A stretch of 64,000 bases of DNA, taken from NCBI GenBank assembly GCA_013397935.1, contig VZRN01006818.1, positions 4,567,266-4,631,265 on the forward strand. Reading direction: 5' to 3'. Shown here piece after piece: positions 24,564 to 38,566 of this stretch (positions are counted from its first letter, which is position 1; the number at the start of each line of letters is the position of its first letter). Origin of the DNA: Dasyornis broadbenti (Eukaryota > Chordata > Aves > Passeriformes > Dasyornithidae). The notes beneath the pieces are model-generated. The model was not told the DNA's origin and ran no database searches. It worked only from the letters and a program-made list of their open reading frames with translations. Position numbers and translations under genes: made by a program.

Positions 24564-27424
24564 AAAACTTGGAGTGAAGAACAGAATGAAGAGGCATTCT
24601 GATGGAGGTGTCCATCATCCATTGCAGTTCATGTAAAATACCTCAGAACTTTCCCAAGACAGGGAATTAAATTTTGCTAGTTTTGAAACAGGAAGATGAG
24701 CTTTCTGTGCTGAGATCCTTAATGGCTACCTGACTGTCTTAGCACCCTTTTTCAAAGCTAAGTTGCTGCACATTAAAGCTAGGAATTCTCATTTCCTTCC
24801 CTCAGGTAAAAGAAGTAAATCCCTGCATGTTACTTGTTACCTTGTGAAGGTGAAGCTACATTTAATTTTGCAGGAAAGCTCTCTCTGCTATACGGTGATT
24901 AGACATTTGCCATGGGAAGAAATTCACCATTCTTCCCATTTCAGCCTCTTGCCTTGCCTGTCCCCCAAATTAAGAGCTTTTTGAAATTCTTATTCTGAAA
25001 TGCCTTAAATTTTATTCTTAGATCTCATTCTTAAAGGTCAGAGAAGTTTAAACAGCTGTTTCTGTGTTGTCAAGATCATTTTAAAGAGAAAGCAGTCTTT
25101 ACAAAGTGTTCCTCTGAGATCAGAGAATTTTACTTGATCGTGTGTGCTGAGAATGATCATCTGCATGTGAATTCCCTGCCTGTTGCTATTTCATGACTTA
25201 GAAAAAGGTGAGCTTTCTGTATTAGAGGCTTACCATGGTTGTCTCTTCATGCCATCAAAAAGCTACCACAGCTGGATGTGAGTTCTTGAGCTGTAAGATC
25301 TTATGACCGATACAAGGTAATCTCACCTCTGTGGAAGGGGCCTCTGCTGGTTTTAGGATCTGAGAAAAGAGAAGATTACAGCTGAAAATTCCATGCTGGT
25401 AATTTCCACTTTAGAGCTCTGTCTTTTTACATCTACCCTGCTCACCTTCCTTCTTTCAGAGGCCTGTTCGCAGCTATATATTCCATCTTACTCATGGCTT
25501 GCTTCTCTCATTATCCTGGAGTCTTTTGCATGAGGCAGTGTAAAGGAAGGAACTCAGCTCAGGCTTGCAGATCAAGGAATTTATTGGCTGAGCTTTTCCC
25601 TCCTTATTTTCTGGTAGAAGGAACCATCATGTTTGTCCTTGAATATCCCTGGTATTGGAGTAGGTTTTGAGGATGATGACAGCAGGAATTACTGGCATGT
25701 AATTTGCCCTTACATCCATCAAGTGAGCATCAAGTATGTTAGCAGTCAGTACCTGGCTTGATGCTGAGAAAGCATTTGACAGAGCCCAGCTGCCTTCTCC
25801 CTTTTCTTTATTATATAAAAGTTAGCTTTGCTGACAACTTTATTGGCTGACTCAAGGTATAGCACATCAGCAATAGCTTTGAATCCTATGTCTCCTTGAT
25901 CCATTATTGCCCTGGGATTAGATTTCCCACTTTCTTGTTTGGTTACTACTTTTATAATTAAGGATGGTCATATTTGCCAGAATTTTTCTTATTATTAAAT
26001 TAAAAACCTAGTACCTATATAGAAGGGCATCTTTCCTTACATGAACTGTGCTTCATTTACACTATCAGGTTCCACAGTCAACAATCCTGCAATTACTACA
26101 GACAGTTGAAAATAATAATGAGATTGCATATCAATATGTCCGTATCATAATAATTCAGAAGTAGATAAATGATCTTAATTGTCTTTCTCACTGACTTGGT
26201 TGAAATAATGAGTGAGTTCAGCCATTAGACATGTGCATATCTTTGATGTGCTTTGTCTCACCTGCCTCCTAACATATTTAGCTCCATCTGTAAAGATTCC
26301 TAAAGCATTGTTTGACTCATGGAAAACCCAGAAAATCATTATAAGTTTTGAAGTAGACTTAAGATATGAACCTTTTTGATTTATTTCATTATTATTTTGG
26401 CATTTCAGACCTGAGCTATAGCCTGCTTCATCCTTCTAACCCAACATAAATATCATGCTGGCTCAGCACTGAAGGATATTCAGCCTCTCATTTTTTAAAA
26501 CTACTTTCATCTCTTCTTTTTTGGTTAAAGGCTCCCCATGCTGGTGTATAGTAAGCCTTTAATTAATACCACATGGAGTGTTTTTCCTCCAGTAACTGCT
26601 CAGTGAAGTCAGTCCTTGTATGATTTTCTGTTTTAACTTGACTATGGGGGAAGCTTTCAGTGTAAAATTAACTAGAATCTCATGTATAATTGACTTTGGC
26701 AGGAAAAAAAGAGATTGTAAAGGTAAGGTGCAAGATCTTCTGTTTTCTAATTACTAGCTCTTTTTAAGTATACCAGTTAAGAAATCCTTATACTAAATTT
26801 TGCTTATAAGTAAGAAAAAAATTTCCATTTCCACATTTTCTTCCTGAACACAGGTTTGGGGTATTTTTATGCTTTGGCAAAGTAGATTAATTTAGGGAAT
26901 TCTTAACTTTAAGTAGTTAACTCTTTTAACAGTTAGGGATCAGACATAAGTGAATATCAACATTTAGATGAAACATTTATTCAAGAGACTAAGTGCAGGT
27001 TTGGAGAATGTCAGTGTCTCTTCTTGCTTTGTGTCATTTTCTGCTCATCTTGAGACAGCAGTTTAAATTACATGATGAGAGCTTTAGAGTCATGTGAGTT
27101 CAAACCTCCTGAGTTCAGAGTTTAGATGAAGCTTTAGTTTCAGAAAAAAACTTCACTCAGCTGCCTGAATTTCGCATAATTTTGAATTAGTAGACACTTT
27201 GTCTTCAGTAAAGATGAGACAGAAACTTTACAGCAACTTCTGCATCAAGGCAAAACGCTGTTGCTCAGAGTTGAATCATTGCAGGGTTGCCCTGCTGAAA
27301 CAAGAATATGCACTTCATCAACTATGCTTAGTTGATATGGGAAATTGAATGGAAAAGATTAGTTGTATATTTGAGGGCATCCTAAACTGAAAGACTGCTT
27401 CTCCAATTTTCAGCAGTCCTGAAT

Positions 27425-28432
27425 GTGCCACCACTTTATTTGAAAGCTGTGGCAGCGTGCAGTTACTTGGAGCACAAACTGGTACGTAATTTTTGGTGTG
27501 CCTGCAAATCGTCTTTGGTTCCTTCAGAACTTAGCTTGCTGAATCTCATCACTCTCAGGTTGAAACAGTCTCGGTGTGTGCAATACCTGAAAAGTATTTT
27601 CATGGTTGGTGACCTCTGACAGTTGTTACTGGAAGTTGACTCAGTGTACCAACCACATCCTAAAGCTGCTTTTCATTTAAGTGTTATTTACTGTTTCTTG
27701 AATTGAGGTGATTTTCCTTTACAGATTTCTTCTGTGGAGTTTGAATCAGAGGATAAGCTTCATACTTTGTTGCGTAATGTTTTAAAATGCTCTGAAGACA
27801 ACTGCATGAGGAAATCTCTCTCTTCATCTGTTTGCTTAATAACTCTGTTTCAGTGAAGGCAACTACATACAAAACATGATCTTGGAGAGTGAAATTGGCC
27901 TTTTTTTGTGAAGTGCTAGTGGTCAGTGTGTGTTGCCTTTTTTAATGCTCCCTTTTTTGTAGGCATGCATTTGGGAGAATGCATCTGGTGTACAATTGAA
28001 TCAAAGCTGTATCTAATAAACAGAGTGGAGAGAGGAAACAGAAGTTGAAGTAGCTAGTGGAATTGCTTAAGAACTCCAAATCCACTATCCATCTGCTTGG
28101 CAATGTAAGCAGGTGGTCATGATTGAAAAGAAAATACATATCCAATTCTCTTTCCTGATATTCAAAGCTGTTGGTCTTCCTTAACTATGAACTCCTAGGA
28201 AATCTACCTTGTTTTGTTACAGCAAAAGTTCTCAGTCGGTGTAAAAATTTCTCAAGCACGGGAACAGGAATTTTGTAAGATCTTTGACAGAAAGTGCAGA
28301 AAAGAGGGTTATGAAGGTAAATATGGAACTGTGACATGTTCACAACTGATCAATGTAGAATCTGTAGCAGACCTCCTTCAACAAACTATTCACGTAATTG
28401 AAGCAGGGATGTAAATTAAAAAAAAAAAAAAA
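27425..28432 (+). pseudogene. Candidate decayed retrocopy ending in an A15 run, source unknown
   Basis: Successive + strand open pieces in changing frames look protein-like: PPLYLKAVAACSYLEHKLV (27425 on), SSVEFESEDKLHTLLRNVLK and CSEDNCMRKSLSSS (27725-27830), SGERKQKLK and LVELLKNSKSTIHLLGNV (28020-28110), and a 66-codon open end with SQAREQEFCKIFDRKCRKEG and INVESVADLLQQTIHVIEAG (28214-28414). A TAA at 28412-28414 is followed almost at once by 15 A (28418-28432). Frame changes plus a terminal A-run suggest a processed, helical-repeat-type coding copy. I do not recognise the parent, and the short gap between stop and A-run is unusual. A CAG acceptor-like site precedes the last piece, so a cryptic exon is the alternative. 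Confidence 0.25.
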
Positions 28433-31400
28433 GGCAGTCTGTAAGTCTCAAGGTATTTACAAAAAGTTACTGTTGGGAAGAGAGAAAGAAACATCTCTTT
28501 CATTTGCAAGTACTCAGGAGACTTCCTGTGCTATGACAACTTAGGATTTACAAGCATGTAGACAGAAAGAACTTGCTTTTGACTCTCAGTGGATCTTATC
28601 TGGTCATAATGTATTTTACCGAACCTTAGATTTCCTCATAGATGATATTTCTCTGGTTTGTTAAACTTCACCCTGAAATATATTTTGTTAGAACTCGACT
28701 GCTGGTAGGGTATATGCTGGTGTTCTTTGATTGCTTTCAAAATTTGCCCCTATTTCTTTTTCCCTAGGGTGCACTTTCCCCATAAACCCAAATATTGTGT
28801 CTTGCAAACGCTTATTCTCTCAGGTATGAAAGATCACTTAACTTCTTTGTATTCTTGATGGCTGGTAGAGCTCTTGTGGAGAAGATATTTTCAGAAAATT
28901 TGTCAGGAAAGTCATTTGCAGATTTGCACACCAGTGTTAGGCTTTATTCATGTAGATTTCTCAGTCCATAAAGCGTTCAAATGGCTGTGCCAGAACAAAG
29001 GCAATGCCTTTAATATTGAGGCCTTTGATATCTTTTGCATGCTAATTATCAGTTTGGGCTTTCATTATGCTGTTTCTTTAATTCCTTTTTTTTTCCCCGC
29101 TCCATTTTAGTTCTTTTCCCTGGTATCTCATATTAATTTTTAGAAATGATTTTTATGTGACTAACTTAAAGTATTACATTATGGTCATGCTAACTCGTAC
29201 TCTTACATGATACCTCAGCATGATATTGTGAAATCACCAGCAGCAACCCTTCTCCATTACATCATTGTTATCCTGTTAAGCACAGTAAATTTTTCTCGAA
29301 GGTAAATGTTTCTTGAAGGTACAGTCTTTGTTTGCCAAAAAAGTTATTTCACAATTGCTTTCTTTCCATTTAGTGGTAGACTAGCTGAATAGTGAGCACC
29401 CTATTGGAGATTTATACAAGTGAGTGACCACTGCCTTTCTCTAAACCTTTTTCCCAAGAACAAGGTGAATTTGAACATTGATTATGGAGGAGAGAGCACA
29501 GGAAAAGGATTAGTCTTTCAGGAAAACCTTGTGCAAAGCAGAGGAGGCAAGGATTGAAAGAAATCATTTCTATGAAGGGATGAATACTTGAATCTAGTGA
29601 CCACAGATGTTTGGGAAATAATCAGAAAATGTGGATATTTGAGACATGTTCATCTGATAACAGCACTTCAGTCCGTGTGCTTGGAAGCCTTCTAAAGACT
29701 GAGAAAGAGAGCAACCATAAATAATTGCCATGTGTTTTCTTTTCAACGCAAGTCTTGTGTCCCAGACTTTGACTATGCATAGTTCAAGGAAAGCACTGAT
29801 GAGAGGAGATGAAGAGTTGGGGGTCCAAGTGCACAGCAGGAAGATAGGGAGTAGAGGAGCTTCCTCTTTGTCTTTAAGGGGAGGCACAAATTTGTGTGGA
29901 AGCAGCTCTGTCCTTATTTCAGACTCAGCTTGTGCTACTACGATAGCATTGCTGAGCAGAGCCCTGGCCCTGTGTTAGTATTGCTCAGCTTGGCACTTAC
30001 ATGCAGCTACTGACACTTTCCAAGCAACGCTGCAAAACTCACCTGAAGTCCTTTTTTCTTCACAGGTGGATCACAGTCTTCTTTTTTTTTTCCTCTTGCA
30101 GTTGATCTCCCTCAGGGGAGGGTCATCTTGAACAACGTTTTGTCATTGTTTCATGTCTGGCTGCAAACCTGTCACCTGTCATGTTGCCAGCTCGCTGGTC
30201 TCATTAAACACATTCCAAGATTGATTTCCGTTACAATTTCTGTCCTGGGTGTTTCTTTACTCCTGTAGATATCCGTTAAAACAGATCAATTCCACTGCAT
30301 GTATAGGGTAAAATAACTAGGGAATAGAAAGCCCTTCTTCCATCAGTATAGGCAGTTTGGTCACATGTGTTGGCCTTTTCCCTTTTATGTGATATTAGGA
30401 CTTCAAGAGCTGAGGTAGTGTTTCTTCAGCCTAATTAAGGCAGTTTTAGTTTCCTTCTGCATTTCTGCTTCTTGTTGCCTCTTCAATCTGCAGGCCTCTT
30501 GTGAACCAGCAGTCTGTCTGTGCCTCCCTGGACTTTCATTTGAGTCTCCCTTTCCAATCTGCTCTCAGGCGCTTTGTACTAAAGGGAGAAGCTGGGAAAT
30601 CCTTTTAGTTCAATAAATTTAGTTTTATAGGTCAAAAGCCTTCTTAATTCTCACCAAACTGTAGATTTGCATCTTTGGAGGCATACTAACTATTCCACTT
30701 GGATGGATCCCAGTGTGTTATATCCACCGTAAATATGAAGGAAGACTTTTCAGCTATGGTAACTTGAATGAATGATCATGAATCTAAAATTCTTATTTTC
30801 AGTCCTTCAGGACATAACCAAAGAAACAAACAGGAAACTAAAATGTAGCCTGTCCTTTTAAAATGTTTTGTAGTTTCCTTCTTACAGCTTCACTTTATGT
30901 CTCCCTTGTGCTGATTTTCTTGATTCTGGTATTAATTTCTGATTATCCAGGGTCCTTTTAATGAGTTAATTCTACAGAGTAACTATCCACTCACACAACT
31001 GTTCATCTTGTGGGATCCAAACTTGAATTAGGAGACAGGTCCATGCATCTGTGTGTTCACACTTGTATGTGTTACATATCATACGTTTGAGCAAACTGGG
31101 GCTTTGTTACTGATGCATAGAGAACGTGAGTGAAGTGTAACCAAAATATCTACAATTCTTTATACCTCAGCAGTTTTCCCCTGAGTAGGACTGTCATTAT
31201 AATTGTTTCCCTACACCTTTCTTCCCATTAAAAAAGGGCAGTTACTGCTTATGCCTGAGAAAATTTGGAAATTAACAGTGATACGAAGAAGACATTACTT
31301 TTCCTTTTACAAACCTTACCTCATGCAGCCAGATGAGAACACTAAGAGTGTGTTAGGTAATTGGCTTTCCTGCATCCTGTGTTTTTAATTGCCTGGATAT

Positions 31401-32786
31401 ACAGTCAGCTCAAGGTACATTTCTTGTGCTCTAATGAATTTTAACATAAAGGTTTATTTCCAGGTGGATCAGCATTGGAAGAGCTTTATGACTGTCTTAT
31501 AAAAATAATTTAAATTAACACATTGATACCAAAACCTTGCCACCCAAGAAGTTAAACATAGAATTTATTATGTAATTGTGTGTGTATTTTACCTGAGGAC
31601 ATCAAAGTGGCTTTTGAAAAAAATGCAGCATTCCCTAGAGTTTCTTTATATCATGGCAGTAGGTTGACATTGATTCAGGAGTTGTTATAATTTAGATAAA
31701 GTTTGAGATATGTAATTTCAGGGTGAAAAAGCTTATTTAAACCTTCTGTAATTTTTAATTCAATCTTTGCATTTATTTCTGACTTAAAAAAGCAAGTAAA
31801 TAAAGCTCTTCTTTCCTGACACAGTGTTTTGGATAAAATACATCTACATGAGTTCAATATGAGGAGTTTTAAAGGCATGTCATTTCTCAGCTGAAAAGCC
31901 CCATCTAGTTGTGCTGTACAAATGGAAGCAGCACAGTGCACAGAGTATACCTGAACATTTCATTAATGTTGCTGTCAGAGTAAACAGGCAGCAGTTTCGA
32001 AATACCTCTGCCATCCGTATCTACAGGAGGTATTGAAACAAATGCCTGTGTTGGATGTTGTTTGCGTTTGTACCTGCCTGTGATGTAGCTGTGACTTTGA
32101 CTATGTCATTTAACTACAAGCAGCTCTTTTCCCACCTTGTAAAGAGAGGTGATAATGGTTTCCTTCAGATGGAAGTTACACAGTTTGTAGATGACTCAAG
32201 CTCTTGAGGAGAAAAGATTTCCATATTGGAATTATGAAAGACAGTGCAAGCATCTGCGGTGACACTGCTGTGAGCTCTCTTCATTGTCCTGTCCCACGCT
32301 AATCTGCTATGTGAACTTGGCACTAAAGCCAAGTGACTTAAACTTCACAAAATAAAGCAGTTGTAATTGTACGTACCCATCTTTGTCAAAAATTTTTGTA
32401 CCTGCATATGCAATGAGCTCGAGAACTTGTAGCATCTGTTTTTGTGATTGAAGACTGCCATTTTGCCTCTCTCCCCACCCCCTTGTACGTGTGTATCAGC
32501 AGTCATAATCAGAATTCCAGTCTGCACCTATGGATGCATTTTGTTTCATTTAATACTCTTTAATTTCAGTCAAGTTTCATTGCAGGAAAGGATCTCAAGT
32601 CTGAGTCTATTTTCAAGTCTAACCAGTTCAAGATTGTAGGAGGTCATGGCGGTTTACATTCAAACCAGAAGATCTGATTTTAGTCAGCTGTAATGATAGT
32701 CAGCTGCCTCTGATAACTGTTCATCATTTCTATATTGCTGTAAATGTGTATTTGTCTGTGATACTACTGCATATGCTGTATTTCAG

Positions 32787-32924
32787 GAAAAGCAGAGGTT
32801 TCTAACAGATGTCCTGCATGAAGTGATGTTGCTGGATGGATTGGCCAGTTCACATCCAGTGTCCCAGGAAGTGCAGCAAGCCTCAGACATTGACAGGGTG
32901 TTTGACTGGATTGCCTATAAAAAG
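32787..32924 (+). CDS. TRHDE: TRHDE exon with substrate-site Arg and catalytic Tyr
   Basis: This 138-base, 46-codon exon starts after GCTGTATTTCAG and ends AAAAAG before GTGAGA. It begins EKQRFLTDVLHEVMLLDG, has ASSHPVSQEV in the middle and ends DRVFDWIAYKK. Two functional residues are visible: the Arg at 32796-32798 (Arg488 by family numbering, reported as important in this enzyme) and the Tyr at 32916-32918 (Tyr528). That Tyr occupies the M1 position that stabilises the tetrahedral intermediate, just before the KGA motif that opens the next exon. Counting codons from His441 lands exactly on both residues, so there is no insertion or deletion. Phase 0 on both sides. Confidence 0.92.
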
Positions 32925-33210
32925 GTGAGACTAACTAAGCTTATCTCTATGATACAAATATGTCAGTAGCTGTAAGATGATCATGTTCTATCTGTAAAAG
33001 AAATACCATGGTAGAACTACGAATGGGAAACTAATTTGTGCAGAATGTATTTGGAATATTCTACAGTGATTATAGCCAATTGCATTCAATATATCAAGTG
33101 TTAGTAAATATTATAAATAAACTCCTGTTTTTTCTAAAGTTTGGGTCAGGACTATCAGTGAGGACTTTTCTACTGTCATAAATAAAATATTTTTAACAGT
33201 TTGCTTTTAC

Positions 33211-33242
33211 CTACTTTTCCCTACTTTTTCCTACTTTTTTTT
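33211..33242. repeat. Imperfect CTACTTTT-type tandem repeat
   Basis: CTACTTTTCC, CTACTTTTTC and CTACTTTTTT follow one another, three units of about 10-11 bases, in a pyrimidine-rich stretch. Confidence 0.75.
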
Positions 33243-36200
33243 CTCTCATTCTCCTTTAACTTCTTTTAAAAATGTCCATCTTGTGCTCCCTGAGGCTTTG
33301 GATTGTCCACGTGATCTCTCTTCTCTCGTCACAGTTTCCTACATGATATTGAAATGATGAAACTTTCTCCCATATAATTTTTCTTCAGTGAAAGGACAAT
33401 CATAGAATGTCATTGTTATTTCATTGTCTTTACTGTCATCAATATGGCATAAATCAGTTGGACACCATGACAGTGCCCGTCTCTGCTAGACACTCAGCTG
33501 TCATTCTAAAGATATGCCTCTTTCTATACACTCCAGAAATGACCATTGAAAATGTGCTATTTAAATGCCTCAGAGCTGAATATATTTTTCATTTCCACTT
33601 TCTCATCCTTGGTGATTGCACATGTTAAGAAATCCATGACATAAACCCCTGAAGAATGGCATTCAGGTAATCCCACAAGCAGAGCGAAACAGACACTACA
33701 GCCTGGCAGCACACAGTGTTTTTCCACTTAAACTGTTGAGGGTAATGTTTGCCTCTTTCAAAAGCATCATACTAGTCATTCTTCAGATAGAAGCGTGTCA
33801 TCCTCCACTAGGGCCACAAATAAGTAGAGAAAAATGAGGAGTCGTGATAGTTCATTAATAAACAGTACTTGTAGATGATTCAAGGCTCTCCAGTTACATC
33901 AGAGAGTGCATATGTCTTCCTAGCGCAGCTGGAAGTGAGATTGTGTCCTCCCACGATGACGGGAAAAGTGGTTATATCCCAAGTGCAGTAGAAAATATAG
34001 CCTGTTGAACACAAGAGTAGAACTGAGAATTGTTAAATCAAAGCAAAAAGCGTGACAGCCTTTCCACACCAGAAATAACTGACAGCAGGAATCATAGCCC
34101 TGGAGAGCTGCAGCATCAGAGGAGGAGAGAGTGCAGCAAGAATAACATGAGGAGCAACAATCAGCATGGAACAAGCGGCTGTAATAAAATGGAGAAAGAA
34201 GGCAGCTGCATCTCAAAGGGAGCAGCCAGACCCAGAGCAACGTGAGGGAAAGCCATCCCAGACAGAACCAAAGGAGTCATAGCCCTGGATGAGCAGCCAC
34301 AGCCAGATAAGGGAAGGGATGAAAGGACGTGTAGAGAGCCAGATATCTGAAGTCGTTTCTGTCAGCCTGCTGCATACTTTGAAGTGTGCTGGTTGAAGAT
34401 TCCGGCAGCAATCAGTGCAGGCAAGACCATTATGATGGAGTATAACTATAAAAGTACCCCCAAAAGAATATATCTTGGCAAGTGACAAACAATAATCAAA
34501 ACAAGGAAGAGGCTGGCTGGAATAGGGAAGAATATTCATTTTTCCCTCCCTGTAAGCAAAATTAACCTCAGCAGTGAGATCAGTTACTGGTCCTGACTTT
34601 GTAATGCAAACAATTAATTATTTCCTCAACCCTTGCATGCATAACATCCTTTTCCTATTTAGCTCTATGCCACATCTTTAAAATTTCCTTTTCCTGCTTT
34701 CTGTGTCAACTGAGGGAAGCAAGATCTATTTCTGACAATAATAAAGGGAGACCATGCTCCCTGCTTCCCCTCAAAAGCAACATTCTGTGTTAGGAGATCT
34801 GTTCAACTAAAACTTTACATAAAGAAAAATGCATGGCTTCCCTGTATTCTGCAAAGGAGAATTCAAGAAATTGAAAGCAGTGGCTCACTCACCCTTTTGA
34901 GTGTAATTCTCTTTGAAAATTTAAAGCGTAGCATGTTCTGCAAGAATGTGGAAAAACAGGAGGGCTGCAGTCACTGGAAAAGCTCTCTAAAAACTTTATT
35001 CTTTTTACTTCTGTTCTTCAGGCACTGGGAAGGACATCCACACTGTAATAACAACATAAAAACAAAATAAAACAAAAGCCCCAAACCACCAACCTGTATT
35101 CTGTCCAGGAATCTGTTCTGTTCATAAGAAAGTCAGTTCATAAGTGCAATGAAATTATGATGATGTGCATCTCTAAAGTGACAGAAAAGTGAGAATAGCT
35201 CATTAACAATGAAAGAAATACTAGATAAATGCTTATAAACTGTAAAATGGATTTTATTTTTAGTTTTTCTTTTAGTTAATTTGATAATATAAGGTGGTAT
35301 CAGACTAGTTGAAAGTCTTAAAATACAATTGAGATGGCTTTGGAACCCACTCACCATGGTATAAAGGGAGAGCTTTTTGTTCTCCCTAATTTAGCTGTGC
35401 TGTTGTCTGTGAGTGCCATTAAGTGCAAAGGGTGCACATTTGTGTGATGCTGTTTTTTCTTCTGTGACTTGTGAGTGTAACAGGTCAGTGCCCAGATTGC
35501 AGAAGGTGCTTTCAAGAGCCATTTGTTCCTAATGCATTGTAACAGAGGAGGTATCTTGTAATGAAAATAATGTCTTTCTGTTTAGATAAAAAGGCTGTAG
35601 GTTTTCACTGCTCCCGATATGAAAGTCATCGAAATGCAGCCCGTGAAACCAATAGGTTCAAGTTCAGAGCAGCCCCTAGAGCACCGTCCTAAAGCGTGGA
35701 GTCTGTCCCAGTCCAGCTGGGGGGTGCCAATGCTTAAAGCTTGACAGGTGGTTCAAGATACTTAAAATACTTCTCTTAACTCCGTGCCATCCTGACTCAA
35801 GCAGGAGCAAACTTTCTTTAACCCTTTACACTGGTTAGTCTATGCTAGGTATTATTTTCTGAAGAAGAAACATGGGAACTACTGTGTGTGGTATTTAAGC
35901 AGCTACACACAGACAGTGCCTCAGGAGTTCCCCATGCCAGGGATGATTGTATATGGGTTTGACTAGAAGTACAGATGGAGCACAAATGTTAATAAAAGCA
36001 TTTTATTTTGAAGAAGAGCTCATTAGTCTGGACCGCTCCATCAAGGCAGAGTGATTGGGAAGACATGACCTGCTGTGGTACAAGCCTTCTGCCTGTTCCA
36101 CATGGAAAGGCAGTGGCAAGTGGCAGCAGCCCTCCCAAGGGCTGGAGGAGATGATCAAAACAGAAACAGCAGAAATGGTAGGCACACTGTGTCCTACCAT

Positions 36201-36428
36201 CCTTCCTTCCCCAGCAGGAAGCCATCAGAAGAAACAAAGCAGCACATCTGTGTCTCAGATGTTTTCATGGCTTAAAATAGAGTGTTCATAATGACAGGTG
36301 TACACAGAGGTACCTCAGCCTGCGCAACAGAGGTCCTGAAATGCACTTGCCTTTTCTGCTTCTCTGTTTCTGCTTTGTAATGATCATTTTCAGCAAAGGG
36401 CAAAGCAGAAAGTTGTAGTTATTTTCTC

Positions 36429-36445
36429 TTTTTTTTTTTTTTTTT
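36429..36445. repeat. Poly-T tract
   Basis: Seventeen consecutive T. Confidence 0.9.
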
Positions 36446-38532
36446 CCCTGAAGGAGTTGAAAACCAACACCTGTGTACAGGCAAAGACTGGTTTTGCTGA
36501 TACACATCCTAGTTTAGATCAATGATAGAAGAGCAACAGTTACAAGTGTTAAAGTAACTTGGAAGAAATTTTAAGAATTAGAAATAGAAAATAAATGGGA
36601 GGTAATGAAATAGATTTAAAGGAACAAAAAACTTGATGTAAAAATATGGTCAATATTTTACCAAAATACAATCCTGTAGGATTTCTATTCCAAAGGGGAC
36701 TCTTTGGAACAACCTCTGGCACACTGTTTTGTTGTTATTGCTATTCTTTTTAAAGGTATGTCTAAGAACTGGATAATGTGTGAAGCTTAAAGAAGATGTT
36801 AAAAGAGAGAAATTAGAATGACATGTTTAGTTATAGATAGTTGCAAATCAGTCTTAAGCAAAGGGATTGAGATTCTTACGTGGTATTTAGTGAACTAAAA
36901 AAGAGTATTAATTTTTCTTGCAGATTTTCATATAAAGGCACTTAATAAAAAAGTATAATGTTCCTTTGTCCTTGTCACTGGTCAGAAAATATCAGAGTGA
37001 TTTTGATGGTGAGGCCAAGTAAAACTCCTGTTGTAAGTTGAGTCATGATAGCATTTTATCTGGGCAATGGAAAGCATTTTATTGTTCAAGGAAAATGATG
37101 TGACAATATCCAGCTGAAGAATATGCTTAGGTATGGCCATTTACCCCTGAATTTTCTTCTTTGTGTCATGTTCTTTAAATTTGCAATGGAATTTATGACT
37201 AAGACAAGCATTTCACCAAAGCCATCTTACTATCTGACCATTTTGGTATTATCAAGCCCTAGAACAGCTGTGTTTGTCAGAATAGAAAATGATTGTGATT
37301 TCCAAGTGAAAAGCTCTCCTTGAATATAATGTTGCTTTTTCAGTGATCTTTTTTGCATCAGATAAATGGCCCTTCATTGTGTGAAAACAACACAAGGTGC
37401 CTTTATGCATCTTTGAGGGTTTAGCACAGTATATTACAGGTTTGTAGGTATGTTTGCTGATTTTAAAAATACTGGTTTATCCATGCTGTTAATAAAGTTT
37501 TAAAAGTAGTGTAAGTTTATTCTCTTCATTAAAATATATCCTGGTTTTACTGCTGAGTACTAACAGCATGGTAATTTGAGAGTGTGCTCTGCTTGATAAG
37601 CAAATATGAATTGAAAATCGTATTGCTTTAAAAAGTAAAGAAGATAAATTAAATGACTGTTTTTTTTTTCTGTATTGTTAAAACCAAAGGGGTGGTTTTG
37701 TTTGGGCACCTTTTAATGAATGTAGTCCCTTAATTTTTAACAATTGTTGCCAAGTGCAGGGAAATCAGTCAGAGCCACAGTCAGCCAAGTACATAACTGT
37801 TCAGCTTTCTGTGTGTAGGCTGTGGAATTTAATTTGGGTTGCTTGCATGCTTAAGGTACTTCAGTGTGTCACTGAATGATAGCCTGGACAAAGACCCTCA
37901 GGATAGCCTCATGTTGTGACATTTGGTACCAGTATGCTGCATAATCTGCAGGTACCTATCTCCTCCCATAGTTCTTCTCATGCATTTTATGTGGTTTGTC
38001 AAAGACAAAGCCTCTAGGAATTAATTTAAAAATTTTACATTTCTGTCACAGGGAGGAAATCATAGGCACATGTTTACTCATTTAAACAAATATGTTCTGT
38101 TACCCATATCAAATAAGGAAGCATTTGCACTTACCAAATTCACTTGCATTAAGCTTCATTTTTTTCTTGTAATATTTGGAGGTGCCATTGGAGAATACAG
38201 AAAATAGCTACGCTGTTGTATTACAGTGCTCAGTTTCTGAAAATGAAAGAGGATTTTAGTGCTGGTGACTCATGATACAATCTAATTAATTCCCTGAAAA
38301 GAATTTCTCAGTGGGTACTTAGGCAGTTCTCAGAGATGAGATATTTTTGATAGAGACAGCTGAAGAATTCCAGAGAAGCCTTTGCAATTATCTCTGCTCT
38401 TACAACTTGTTGGAAGTACTTTAGCAAAGGTCTCTCTGGAGCCTGCAACAGGATCATGTTGTAGCTGATGTCATGAATAGGACACTCTTGTTCCATAATT
38501 GTCAGAGGAAGGCCATATAGCATAAAAGACTG

Positions 38533-38566
38533 TTTCGATGATAAAGGTGGGATTTCGATGATAAAG
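38533..38566. repeat. Local direct duplication of 14 bp, 20-bp period
   Basis: TTTCGATGATAAAG occurs at 38533-38546 and again at 38553-38566. Confidence 0.85.

Larger units (their letters stand above)
21010..32786 (+). other. TRHDE: TRHDE intron, 11.8 kb
   Basis: The intron begins GTAAGT and ends TATTTCAG. It carries a sense CR1 LINE tail at 24183-24563. Two open stretches resemble decayed coding sequence (23450-24115 on the - strand, 27425-28432 on the + strand with a terminal A15 run), listed separately. The remainder is AT-rich DNA with short tandem motifs (for example TATATCTG-like repeats near 21690-21716). No further TRHDE exon was found. Confidence 0.85.

Noticed and set aside
33900..34550. 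Possible LTR or other repeat in the purine-rich block
   Set aside because: No terminal repeats, primer-binding site or recognisable coding domain; kept only as a low-interest observation.
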